Origin: Caloranaerobacter ferrireducens
GTDB taxonomy: Bacteria; Bacillota; Clostridia; Tissierellales; Thermohalobacteraceae
Direction of reading: 5' to 3'
Assembly (NCBI RefSeq): GCF_001730685.1
Contig: NZ_MDJR01000001.1
Span: forward strand, 124,001 to 188,000
DNA length: 64,000 nt
Positions within the stretch are counted from its first letter, which is position 1. The number at the start of each line of letters is the position of its first letter. Below the pieces are notes generated by a model. The model was given only the letters and a program-made list of their open reading frames with translations. It made no database searches and was not told the origin of the DNA. Below are positions 27,211-35,307 of this stretch, piece by piece. The position numbers were made by a program, and so were the translations under genes.

Positions 27211-27312
27211 GGATTATAGGGGCAGGGGGTATACAATCCTAACAACCCTCAAACCCAGGAACGGGGCGGCCCTCACACGCTAAAATTCGCAAAATTCAAG
27301 GGTGGGGGTATA
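27211..27312. other. cos-like GC-rich site between HNH and terminase genes
   Basis: A 100-nt stretch far richer in G+C than its surroundings (27258-27280 is nearly all G/C). It is bounded by a direct GGGGGTATA at 27225-27233 and 27304-27312. It holds GGAACGGGGCGGCC and, further right, AAAATTCGCAAAATTC. Position between HNH and terS and composition fit the cohesive-end site of HK97-type phages of Firmicutes. Confidence 0.5.
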
Positions 27313-27435
27313 AGACTAGTGAGAAAGCTGAATTCCTTGAAAATACAAGGGTTTTTAAAACCAAACAGTAGGAAAAGAACAGTTAAAAAGTATTGATTTT
27401 TGAAAGTTTCTCAAGCACGAAGGAGAGTGAGAAAA

Positions 27436-28671
27436 TTGGATATACAAAAAGTATCAGTAGATAAATTAAATCCTGCTAAATACAATCCAAGAAAAGATTT
27501 AAAACCTGGCGACCCTGAATATGAAAAGCTCAAAAGGTCCATTGAAACCTTCGGTTATGTAGAACCAGTTATTTGGAACAAAAGAACAGGACATATTGTA
27601 GGAGGTCATCAGAGATTCAAGATATTAAAAGAGCAGGGAGTAAAAGAAATAGAATGTGTCATTGTTGATATGGATGAAAAAGAAGAAAAAGCTCTAAATG
27701 TAGCTCTTAATAAGATTAATGGTGAGTGGGATATACCAAAACTTGCTGATTTAATTGGTGAGCTAGATGAAGTTATGTTTGACATATCCATTACAGGTTT
27801 TGATGCAGCAGAGATTGAGGATTTATTTTCGAAGGTACATGACAAAGATATCAAAGATGATGAATTTGATGAAGTAAAAGCACTAGAAGATATTGAGGAG
27901 CCGATAACAAAACAAGGAGATATATGGTTTTTAGGAAAACATAAACTTATTTGCGGCGATAGTACAAAACAAGAAACAATTGAAAAGCTTATGGTTGGGA
28001 AGAAAGCCAACCTGTGTGTAACAGATCCACCATACAATGTAAATTATTCAGCAGGCAAGGAGAATGAAAGAAAAATAAAGAATGACAATATGGAAGATAA
28101 AAAGTTTTATGAGTTTTTATTAGCAGCTTTTAAAAATATATTTACTGTACTTGATGATGGTGCTGGTATTTATGTATTCCATGCTGATACAGAGGGGCTA
28201 AACTTTAGAAAAGCTTTCAAGGATGCAGGATTTCATCTTGCAAATGTGTGTATATGGGTTAAAAATTCTTTAGTTCTTGGTAGAAGTGATTATCAATGGC
28301 AGCATGAACCTATTCTCTATGGTTGGAAGCCGACAGGAAGGCACCGCTGGTATTCTGATAGAAAGCAAACGACCATTTGGAATTTTGACAGGCCTAAAAA
28401 AAGTCCAGACCATCCTACTATGAAGCCAGTACCTCTTGTGGCGTATCCTATTCAGAACAGCACAATGACAAACTGTATTGTACTTGAACCTTTTGCGGGA
28501 AGTGGGTCAACTCTTATAGCCTGCCAGCAGACGGGAAGAATATGCTACGCAGTAGAATTGGATGAAAAATACTGTGATGTAATTGTTAAAAGATATATTG
28601 AAACAGCTGGAGAAGATGAAATTTATCTAGTTAGAGATGGAGAGAAAATACACTATAAAAATATCGCATAA
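27436..28671 (+). CDS. ParB/Srx-domain DNA methyltransferase
   Basis: A fused protein: the N-terminal ParB-like nuclease fold (LNPAKYNPR, then VGGHQRFKIL) is followed by an N4/N6 amino-methyltransferase with the catalytic DPPYNVNYSA and the C-terminal SAM motif EPFAGSGSTLIACQQTG. The order with DPPY first makes it a beta-class enzyme. No restriction partner lies beside it, so it is probably an orphan phage methylase that protects phage DNA. TTG 27436 (10 nt after AAGGAG) is the preferred start, giving 411 residues. Confidence 0.85.
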   Translation: MDIQKVSVDKLNPAKYNPRKDLKPGDPEYEKLKRSIETFGYVEPVIWNKRTGHIVGGHQRFKILKEQGVKEIECVIVDMDEKEEKALNVALNKINGEWDIPKLADLIGELDEVMFDISITGFDAAEIEDLFSKVHDKDIKDDEFDEVKALEDIEEPITKQGDIWFLGKHKLICGDSTKQETIEKLMVGKKANLCVTDPPYNVNYSAGKENERKIKNDNMEDKKFYEFLLAAFKNIFTVLDDGAGIYVFHADTEGLNFRKAFKDAGFHLANVCIWVKNSLVLGRSDYQWQHEPILYGWKPTGRHRWYSDRKQTTIWNFDRPKKSPDHPTMKPVPLVAYPIQNSTMTNCIVLEPFAGSGSTLIACQQTGRICYAVELDEKYCDVIVKRYIETAGEDEIYLVRDGEKIHYKNIA

Positions 28672-28675
28672 TCTC

Positions 28676-28725
28676 TTGACTTATCTGTGTTTTAGAGTGA
28701 TTAATGTAATAACAAAAAAACACAG
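28676..28725 (+). promoter_or_regulatory. Promoter-leader module, copy 1
   Basis: TTGACT at 28676 is followed by CTGTGTTTT (28685-28693) and its reverse complement AAAACACAG (28717-28725), directly before the ribosome site of the 63-residue gene. Copy 2 at 29002 shares TTGACT, TGTGTTT, AGAGTGAT, TATAAC-like DNA and AAACACAG. Confidence 0.5.
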
Positions 28726-28741
28726 AAAGGGGATTTGAAAG

Positions 28742-28933
28742 ATGAGAACTGAAAGAGAATTTCAAAACTGGCTTATGGAGGTTATTTACGAAGGAAACGA
28801 AGCTTTATTTGAAGGTGAAGAAATAGAAATTACTACATTTGAAGAAGAAGGACTTTTAACTAATAACAAAGGTTTAGTAATAAAGCTTGAAGATGGGACT
28901 GAGTTCCAATTGACTTTAATAAAGAGTAGATAA
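28742..28933 (+). CDS. Small acidic phage protein
   Basis: 63 residues, strongly acidic (FEGEEIEITTFEEEG) with a final beta-like segment (KLEDGTEFQLTLIKS). AAAGGGGAT precedes the ATG. It has its own promoter-leader and is followed by a terminator, so it is a separately expressed unit inside the packaging region. I do not recognise the family. Confidence 0.6.
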   Translation: MRTEREFQNWLMEVIYEGNEALFEGEEIEITTFEEEGLLTNNKGLVIKLEDGTEFQLTLIKSR

Positions 28934-28942
28934 AAAGGAGAG

Positions 28943-28968
28943 AACCCGCAAAATTAGCGGTTTTTTTT
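28943..28968 (+). terminator. Short terminator after the 63-residue gene
   Basis: CCGC and GCGG pair around a 7-nt loop, with flanking AA/TT, followed by eight T residues. Confidence 0.7.
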
Positions 28969-29001
28969 CAATATAGATTAACTAAACAATCGCTAATTTC
29001 C

Positions 29002-29051
29002 TTGACTTTTCCTGTGTTTAGAGTGATATATGTTATAACTAAAAACACAGG
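29002..29051 (+). promoter_or_regulatory. Promoter-leader module, copy 2
   Basis: TTGACT (29002-29007), then CCTGTGTTTA (29011-29020) and the nearly complementary TAAAAACACAGG (29040-29051), whose end runs into the GGAGGGG ribosome site of the next gene. Pairing of the two arms in RNA would partly mask that site. It is paralogous to the module at 28676. Confidence 0.5.
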
Positions 29052-29062
29052 AGGGGTTTATA

Positions 29063-29863
29063 ATGAGTAGAAAGGAAATTGTAAAGGCATTAGAAACACA
29101 CTTTGGAGTGAAAGCAAATTACTTAGGAGCACCAACCTTTGCATACCAAGTGGAAACAGAAGATGAAACTTACATCATTAACAGAGAAGGAAAGATCATA
29201 AAAGCATCAGGAGAAGAAATAAAACTTGATGAACTTTTTAAACAAGCTGAAGATGAAAATGGAACAGTAGAGAGCGCTGAAGCAAAGGGCAGTGAAGAAC
29301 TTGATACAGAAACATACTTTGAAGTAACTCTTCCAATGGAAGGCCACAGCGGTAGAACCTTAAGGAATCTAGTTAACATGATTTACAGCAAGCAGAACCT
29401 TATTAAAAAATCATTTGAGATTGAAGAAGATTTAGTAGGAGAGGATTTTGCCATTGGTATTAATGAAATCAAAATTGAAACCTTGGAAGATTTTAAAACT
29501 GCCCTTGAAGATATAGGCGAAAGAAGCTGCCAGGGAATTGAATTTGATTTTTATGCTAAAACGATAACCTTTAAATTTTTACAAGGGGAAGAAAATCCTG
29601 AAAAGAAAGAAGTTTTTAAGCAGTTTGTATCCATTTTAAATGAAAACGCTAAAAAATTAAAATATGCTTCAGTAAAAGTTAAACCTACAGATAACGAAAA
29701 ATACACTTTAAGAACATGGCTTTTAAGACTAGGGATGATTGGGGATGAATATAAGTTTGCAAGAAAAGAACTACTTAAGAACCTATCAGGCAATGGAGCT
29801 TTTAGAGATGCAAATAAACGAAAATTAGAAAAATCCCAAGAAGAAGGTGTCTATAATGAATAA
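29063..29863 (+). CDS. Phage protein of unknown function with acidic linker
   Basis: 266 residues. The first ~65 (EIVKALETHFGVKANYLGAP) form an alpha-beta domain, followed by an acidic linker (AEDENGTVESAEAKGSEE) and a C-terminal domain with KYTLRTWLLRLGMIGDEYK. I recall similar proteins upstream of terminase genes in clostridial prophages, usually annotated only as hypothetical or virulence-related. A GGAGGGG site fed by the copied leader precedes it, so expression may be regulated separately from the head genes. It overlaps the next gene by 8 nt. Confidence 0.6.
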   Translation: MSRKEIVKALETHFGVKANYLGAPTFAYQVETEDETYIINREGKIIKASGEEIKLDELFKQAEDENGTVESAEAKGSEELDTETYFEVTLPMEGHSGRTLRNLVNMIYSKQNLIKKSFEIEEDLVGEDFAIGINEIKIETLEDFKTALEDIGERSCQGIEFDFYAKTITFKFLQGEENPEKKEVFKQFVSILNENAKKLKYASVKVKPTDNEKYTLRTWLLRLGMIGDEYKFARKELLKNLSGNGAFRDANKRKLEKSQEEGVYNE

Positions 29864-30047
29864 GTGGCTTATAAGAACAACTCTTGAAGGTCTTATTTTT
29901 ACTGCAAAGGAAAAGCAGTGTGTACTTGGTAAGGATGCTAAAGAAGATATAAAGAAAATTAAAGATATTTATGAAGAATTGGTTAGATTTTGGGATTTAG
30001 ATGAAAGATTAATAGATGAATTTGAAATAGAGATAGGGGCTGATTAA
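29856..30047 (+). CDS. Small helical phage protein
   Basis: 63 residues, nearly all predicted helix (LIRTTLEGLIFTAKEKQ and EDIKKIKDIYEELVRFW). ATG 29856 lies 6 nt after GAAGGTG; a GTG at 29847 is inside that site. Translational coupling with the preceding gene is likely because they overlap. Function is unknown; it lies directly upstream of the small terminase gene. Confidence 0.6.
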   Translation: MNKWLIRTTLEGLIFTAKEKQCVLGKDAKEDIKKIKDIYEELVRFWDLDERLIDEFEIEIGAD

Positions 30048-30087
30048 CATCAGTCCTTTTTTAGTATTGAGTCGGAGGTGAAAAGCA

Positions 30088-30558
30088 ATGGCGACACGAG
30101 GAAGGAAACCAAAACCAACTGCTTTAAAGGTTCTAGAAGGGAATCCAGGCAAAAGACCTCTTAATAAAAATGAACCAAAACCAGAGAAAAAGGCTCCTAG
30201 ATGTCCGTCATGGCTTGAGCCTGAAGCAAAAAAAGAATGGAAAAGGATGGCTAAAACCCTAGAAACCATAGGAATACTAACCCAAGTAGATGCAGCTGCA
30301 TTTGCAGGTTATTGCCAAGCCTATGCCAGGTGGAAGGAAGCAGAAGAATTTCTATCAAAACATGGTACTATTTTTAAGACACCATCTGGATATATTCAGC
30401 AGGTACCACAAGTATCTATAGCCCAAACATACCTTAAAATCATGAAGGATTTCTGCTCTGAATTTGGACTTACTCCATCTGCTCGTTCAAGAATAAGAGT
30501 AGATGGGGATACATCTACAAACGATGACCCTATGGAAGAACTATTGAGGGTGAAATAA
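30088..30558 (+). CDS. Terminase small subunit, P27 family
   Basis: 156 residues beginning RGRKPKPTALKVLEGNPGKRP, the hallmark of P27-type small terminases, with the central helix-rich PSWLEPEAKKEWKRM and LTQVDAAAFAGYCQAYARW. It recognises the packaging site and hands it to TerL. CGGAGGTG precedes the ATG, and the stop overlaps the large-subunit start by one base. Confidence 0.93.
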   Translation: MATRGRKPKPTALKVLEGNPGKRPLNKNEPKPEKKAPRCPSWLEPEAKKEWKRMAKTLETIGILTQVDAAAFAGYCQAYARWKEAEEFLSKHGTIFKTPSGYIQQVPQVSIAQTYLKIMKDFCSEFGLTPSARSRIRVDGDTSTNDDPMEELLRVK

Positions 30559-32102
30559 TGTTTGATGAGAAAAAAGCACAGCGTGTAGTTAAATTTATAA
30601 ACAACCTAAAGCATACAAAGGGTATATGGCATGGAGTCCCATTTGATCTTCTACCTTGGCAGGAAAAAATCATTAGAGATATATTCGGTACTGTAAAAGA
30701 AGATGGATATAGACAATACAATACGGCATATATTGAAATTCCAAAGAAAAATGGAAAGAGTGAACTTGCAGCGGCTGTAGCCCTTTACCTTACCTGTGCA
30801 GATGGAGAGTGGGGAGCTGAAGTTTATGGCTGTGCAGCAGATAGGCAGCAGGCATCTATTGTATTTGATGTAGCAGTAGAGATGGTTGAACAGTGTCCAG
30901 CACTTAAAAAAAGAATAAAACCTGTAATTTCACAAAAGCGATTGGTGTATATGCCGACTGGGAGTTTTTATCAGGTCCTATCGGCAGAAGCATATACGAA
31001 ACATGGTTTGAATGTTCATGGAGTAATATTCGATGAACTTCATGCCCAGCCTAACAGACAACTTTATGATGTTATGACAAAAGGAAGTGGTGATGCAAGA
31101 AAGCAGCCTCTTTTCTTTTTAATAACAACAGCAGGGAATGATAGAAACTCTATTTGCTGGGAAGTACATCAGAAGGCAGAGGATATATTAAGAGGGAAAA
31201 AGATAGATCCTACGTTTTACCCTGTGATTTATGGAATAGATGATAATGATGACTGGACTGATGAGAAGAACTGGTATAAGGCTAACCCATCATTAGGTCA
31301 TACCATTGATATAGAAAAAGTAAGAGCTGCCTTTTTAAGTGCAAAAGAAAATCCTGCAGAAGAAAATATTTTTAGGCAGCTAAGACTCAACCAGTGGGTG
31401 AAACAATCAGTCAGATGGATGCCTATGGATGTATGGGATAAGTGTTCTTTTCCTGTCCACCCTGAAAAGCTAAAAGGGAGGATATGCTATGGAGGACTTG
31501 ACCTTTCAAGTAGTATTGATATAACAGCTTTTGTGCTAGTTTTTCCACCAATATCAGGAGATGATAAATACTATGTACTGCCTTATTTTTGGATACCAGA
31601 AGATAATTTAAAGCTTAGAGTAAGAAGAGATCATGTTCCTTATGATATATGGGAGCAGCAAGGATTTCTAAAAACAACAGAAGGAAATGTAATACACTAT
31701 GGATTTATTGAAAAAATTATAGAAGAACTTGGAACTAAGTATAACATTAAGGAAATCGCCTTTGACCGCTGGGGAGCAGTACAGATGGTACAAAACCTTG
31801 AAGGACTTGGATTTACAGTAGTTCCTTTTGGGCAAGGTTATAAAGATATGTCACCACCAACTAAGGAACTTATGAAACTTACCTTAGAAAAGAAAATAGC
31901 CCATGGTGGTCATCCTGTACTAAGTTGGATGATGGATAATATTCATGTAAGAACAGACCCAGCAGGAAATATAAAGCCGGATAAACAAAAAAGCACCGAG
32001 AAAATAGACGGTGCTGTGGCAATGATTATGGCACTTGATAGGGCGATAAGGAATGAGAATAAAGAGTCTGTGTATGATGAGAGGGGGATTTTAGTGTTGT
32101 AA
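30558..32102 (+). CDS. terL: Terminase large subunit
   Basis: A 514-residue packaging motor. The ATPase domain has EIPKKNGKSELAAA as Walker A (about residue 60) and VIFDELHAQPN as Walker B. The nuclease domain has GGLDLSSSIDITAF with metal-binding aspartate, AFDRWGA and DGAVAMIMALDRA near the end. It cuts and translocates phage DNA into the prohead. The usual neighbour, portal, is displaced by 1.9 kb of inserted accessory genes. Confidence 0.95.
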   Translation: MFDEKKAQRVVKFINNLKHTKGIWHGVPFDLLPWQEKIIRDIFGTVKEDGYRQYNTAYIEIPKKNGKSELAAAVALYLTCADGEWGAEVYGCAADRQQASIVFDVAVEMVEQCPALKKRIKPVISQKRLVYMPTGSFYQVLSAEAYTKHGLNVHGVIFDELHAQPNRQLYDVMTKGSGDARKQPLFFLITTAGNDRNSICWEVHQKAEDILRGKKIDPTFYPVIYGIDDNDDWTDEKNWYKANPSLGHTIDIEKVRAAFLSAKENPAEENIFRQLRLNQWVKQSVRWMPMDVWDKCSFPVHPEKLKGRICYGGLDLSSSIDITAFVLVFPPISGDDKYYVLPYFWIPEDNLKLRVRRDHVPYDIWEQQGFLKTTEGNVIHYGFIEKIIEELGTKYNIKEIAFDRWGAVQMVQNLEGLGFTVVPFGQGYKDMSPPTKELMKLTLEKKIAHGGHPVLSWMMDNIHVRTDPAGNIKPDKQKSTEKIDGAVAMIMALDRAIRNENKESVYDERGILVL

Positions 32103-32126
32103 TATTTTGTTAAATTATGTTATAAT
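32097..32126 (+). promoter_or_regulatory. Promoter of the kinase cassette
   Basis: TTGTAA (32097-32102, within the terL stop) and TATAAT (32121-32126) are 18 nt apart, and TGT before the -10 box makes it an extended -10 promoter. It would transcribe the three-gene cassette independently of the phage late promoter. Confidence 0.65.
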
Positions 32127-32188
32127 GTATGCATGTCCAAATATATCATTGGATAGTAAATCATGACAATGGGCCAAGGGGGGCAATT

Positions 32189-32674
32189 ATGGCAGCTATT
32201 GGAATAAGGGTTACACCTAATGAGATATTTTACTCTATTGTTGATGAAGAAGGAGATGGATATTCGATTATTAGCATTTCAAGTATTAAAATACCAAAGG
32301 CATTAGATAATCCATGTAGACTGAGTTATGTAAGAAATATACTTAGTACAATCATTAAACAATACAAAATTAATAAAGCAGGAATAAAGTTGATTGAAGG
32401 GAATGCTAGAACTAAAGTCAATTCTAGTACTTCTTTTAGACTTAACTTAGAGGGAGTAATTTTAGAACTCTTTGCAAATAGTTCAATAGAAAAATATTTA
32501 TTAGGCGTTGCTCCAAATATTTCAGCAATTTTAAAATTAAAATCTAAACCAGTTAAGGAGATGGCAGAAGATTTAGGAATAGATGATTCTGATAAAACAG
32601 ATGAAGGACGAAAGTTAAAAGATGAAAATAAAGAATCTTTAGTTGTTGCAGTAGCAGCATTAAATCAGAGGTGA
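32189..32674 (+). CDS. Predicted RNase H/RuvC-fold protein (DUF3010-like) in the kinase cassette
   Basis: 161 residues. The order of elements (AIGIRVTPNEIFYSIV beta hairpin, a long helix ILSTIIKQYKI, the strand KLIEGNA, the helix FRLNLEGVILELFA, and a last helix ESLVVAVAAL) follows the RNase H-like fold seen in RuvC and DUF3010. The first catalytic Asp is replaced by Arg or Thr, so it may be inactive as a nuclease. ATG 32189 follows a GGGGGG site. The gene overlaps the ribosome site of the kinase gene, so the two are coupled. The family call is an inference from pattern. Confidence 0.5.
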   Translation: MAAIGIRVTPNEIFYSIVDEEGDGYSIISISSIKIPKALDNPCRLSYVRNILSTIIKQYKINKAGIKLIEGNARTKVNSSTSFRLNLEGVILELFANSSIEKYLLGVAPNISAILKLKSKPVKEMAEDLGIDDSDKTDEGRKLKDENKESLVVAVAALNQR

Positions 32675-32679
32675 TACGT

Positions 32680-33735
32680 GTGAAGTTCAGACGAACGAAT
32701 CTTGATTTTCAAAAAATAAGACCTATAGGAAATAATGAGGGTAAAAACTCAAAAGTATTTTTAGCTAAAGATGTACAACTTAATACTGAACTTGTTATTA
32801 AAGAAATTGAAAAGGCTAAATTTTCAGATATGGACAAATACTTTTTAGAGGCTGAAATACTTTATGATTGTAAACATCCTAATATAATGGAAATACAATA
32901 TGCTTCACAAGATGATAAAAATATTTATTTATCAATGCCTTATCATAAAAAAGGATCTTTAAATGCTTTGATTGAGAAGAAGTATTTAACTGTACGTGAA
33001 ATAATAAAGTATTCATTAGATTTATTAAACGGTGTTGCATATATTCATTCAAAAGGATTAGTTCATTTAGATATTAAACCGACTAATGTGCTGTTAGATC
33101 AATCTAATAAGGCAATATTAACTGATTTTGGACTATCAAGATATTTAGATGTAAATGGAGTAGCAAACCAGCCATATAATTATAAACTACATATAGACCC
33201 AGAATATTTTTTACATTCTGGTAGAACAGTATTATCTGATATCTATCAAATCGGCTTAACATTATATAGACTATGTAATGGAAATGATGTTTTAAAACAA
33301 CAATTAGAAGATTTAAAAGTTGATTCTAATGACAAACTAAAAGAAGTAATATTAAGTGGTAAATATCCAGATAGAGATTATTTTTTACCACATATACCTA
33401 TAAAACTAAGAAAAATAATTAAAAAATCCTTGGATATTGATACAAATAAGAGATATAATAATGTTATACAAATGATGAATGATTTAAGTGAAATAGATGA
33501 AAATCTTGATTGGAATTTTACCGGAAATCCAAAAGAATTGTACTATTTATATAAAAATGGCAATAAGATATCTATAAGTATAGAGAACATAAATAATAAA
33601 TTTGGCATAATATGTACTAGGACTAACTTGGAATCAGGAAAAACTATTAAAATGAATAGATATTGTAGTAAAGGGTATAATTCAATTAAGTTAGCATATA
33701 AACAAATTGAGAAAATTATTAAGGAAAATAATTAA
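32680..33735 (+). CDS. Hanks-type Ser/Thr protein kinase
   Basis: 351 residues. The kinase domain (about 10-275) has a glycine-rich loop at IGNNEGKNSKV, Lys41 in LVIKEIE, the catalytic loop HLDIKPTN (Asp131, Lys133, Asn136; a non-RD kinase because Leu replaces Arg) and DFG at 149-151. All residues for phosphotransfer are present. The last ~75 residues form a beta-rich domain without known likeness, and no membrane segment is seen. It starts with GTG 5 nt after AGAGGTGA. A kinase inside a phage structural operon is not a structural gene; abortive-infection kinases are the nearest precedent. Confidence 0.9.
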   Translation: MKFRRTNLDFQKIRPIGNNEGKNSKVFLAKDVQLNTELVIKEIEKAKFSDMDKYFLEAEILYDCKHPNIMEIQYASQDDKNIYLSMPYHKKGSLNALIEKKYLTVREIIKYSLDLLNGVAYIHSKGLVHLDIKPTNVLLDQSNKAILTDFGLSRYLDVNGVANQPYNYKLHIDPEYFLHSGRTVLSDIYQIGLTLYRLCNGNDVLKQQLEDLKVDSNDKLKEVILSGKYPDRDYFLPHIPIKLRKIIKKSLDIDTNKRYNNVIQMMNDLSEIDENLDWNFTGNPKELYYLYKNGNKISISIENINNKFGIICTRTNLESGKTIKMNRYCSKGYNSIKLAYKQIEKIIKENN

Positions 33736-33760
33736 TTAAAGAAAAGGGAATGGTTGGATT

Positions 33761-33955
33761 ATGAAAAAGATAGTAAAAAAACAAAATAGATTAAGTAGAG
33801 AAATTTTAGCTAACCCGTTCCCAAATGAAACACTACGAGAGCGTTTAGTGAATTCAAAAGTAATAGACTATAAAGATAACTGTATTTTAGAGGATTTTGG
33901 TAATGGTTATATGAGAATTTCACCAAAAGATGAAAAAAAGTTATTAAGATTATAA
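33761..33955 (+). CDS. Small protein of the kinase cassette
   Basis: 64 residues, basic N-terminus (KKIVKKQNRLSREILANPF) and a compact C-terminus (CILEDFGNGYMRISPKDE). The ribosome site (AAGGGAATGG) is modest. It is the last gene before the cassette terminator. It might be a substrate, inhibitor or antitoxin of the kinase; nothing in its sequence decides. I do not recognise the family. Confidence 0.55.
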   Translation: MKKIVKKQNRLSREILANPFPNETLRERLVNSKVIDYKDNCILEDFGNGYMRISPKDEKKLLRL

Positions 33956-33957
33956 TT

Positions 33958-33986
33958 AGCATCTGTTAATTACAGGTGCTTTTTTT
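33958..33986 (+). terminator. Terminator closing the kinase cassette
   Basis: AGCATCTGT pairs with ACAGGTGCT (one G-U) around TAATT, followed by seven T residues. With the promoter at 32097 it isolates the cassette transcriptionally from the portal gene. Confidence 0.85.
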
Positions 33987-34011
33987 ATATCCAAAACAAG
34001 GAGGTGAATCC

Positions 34012-35307
34012 TTGAAAATACCCTTCATAACAAAACTATTTGAAAAACGTAACGCCAGTCTTGATGATCGCATCAAGGCTTTTTTAATGGCTGAAGATAT
34101 AGGAACAAACTCTAATGCAGGAAAAAAAGTATCTGAATATAATGCCATGACTTCAACAGCTGTTTATGCCTGCGTTAGAGTAATTGCTGAAACAGTTGCT
34201 AGTTTACCTCTACCTCTTTACATTAGAAAAACTAAAGGAAAAGAAAAAGCTATAAAACATCCTTTATATTCAATTCTTCACGATTTACCCAATGAAGAAA
34301 TGACCAGTTTTTCCTTTAGAGAAACAATGATGGTCCATCTTTTACTTTGGGGGAATGCTTATGCTGAAATAGTACGAGATGGAGCAGGTAATATTGTGGA
34401 GCTTTATCCACTTCAGCCTGATAAGATGGTGGTAGAAAGAGATAAGGAAACTAAGAAAATTAAGTATAAATATTTTATTGACGGTAGACAGATAATTTAC
34501 CCAAAAGAGAAAATCTTTCATATACCTGGACTTTCTTTTAATGGGATTACTGGGATATCTCCTATAGCAGCTGCAAGAGAGGCAGTTGGTTTATCCCTTG
34601 CAGTTGAGGAATTTGGAGCTAGATTCTTTGGAAATGGAGCAAGACCGGGAGGAATACTTGAACATCCAGGGGTTTTAAAAGACCCTGAAAAACTTCGTAA
34701 ACAGTGGGAAGAGGTGTATAGAGGGGTAGGAAACTGTCACAAAGTAGCTGTACTAGAAGAAGGAATGAAATATCATGAAATCGGTATACCACCGGAAGAC
34801 GCCCAGTTTTTACAGACAAGAAAATTTCAGATAAACGAAATTTGTCGAATATACAGAGTTCCTCCTCACCTTATTGGAGATTTAGAACATGCAACTTTTT
34901 CAAATATTGAGAATCAGTCTATCGAATTTGCAGTTCATACCATAAGACCTTGGCTTGTAAGATGGGAACAGGCCATTCATAAATGCTTACTTACTCCTAG
35001 TGAGAGGAAAAAATACTTTGCAAAGTTCACAATAGATGGCCTGCTTCGAGGGGATTTTAAAACAAGGATGGAAGGCTACGCTATAGGCAGGCAAAATGGC
35101 TGGTATAGTGCCAATGACATAAGGGAATTGGAGGATATGAACCCCATTGGTGAAGAAAAAGGTGGAGATTTGTACCTTATCAATGGAAATATGCTACCAC
35201 TTAACATGGCAGGTGCCTTTGCTAAATCAAAAACTGAGGTAAATAATCAATTTAAGGAAGGCGGTGATATTAATGAAACTAGAGAGACGGACGGTAAACT
35301 TGACTGA
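34012..35307 (+). CDS. Phage portal protein, HK97 family
   Basis: 431 residues forming the ring through which DNA enters the head. Typical segments are AVYACVRVIAETVASLPL, LLLWGNAYAEIVRD, GARFFGNGARPGGILEHPG and IYRVPPHLIGDLEHATFSN. The TTG at 34012 is chosen because AAGGAGGTG lies 5 nt upstream; the longer frame starts inside the preceding terminator. The protease gene overlaps its end, the normal HK97 arrangement. Confidence 0.93.
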   Translation: MKIPFITKLFEKRNASLDDRIKAFLMAEDIGTNSNAGKKVSEYNAMTSTAVYACVRVIAETVASLPLPLYIRKTKGKEKAIKHPLYSILHDLPNEEMTSFSFRETMMVHLLLWGNAYAEIVRDGAGNIVELYPLQPDKMVVERDKETKKIKYKYFIDGRQIIYPKEKIFHIPGLSFNGITGISPIAAAREAVGLSLAVEEFGARFFGNGARPGGILEHPGVLKDPEKLRKQWEEVYRGVGNCHKVAVLEEGMKYHEIGIPPEDAQFLQTRKFQINEICRIYRVPPHLIGDLEHATFSNIENQSIEFAVHTIRPWLVRWEQAIHKCLLTPSERKKYFAKFTIDGLLRGDFKTRMEGYAIGRQNGWYSANDIRELEDMNPIGEEKGGDLYLINGNMLPLNMAGAFAKSKTEVNNQFKEGGDINETRETDGKLD

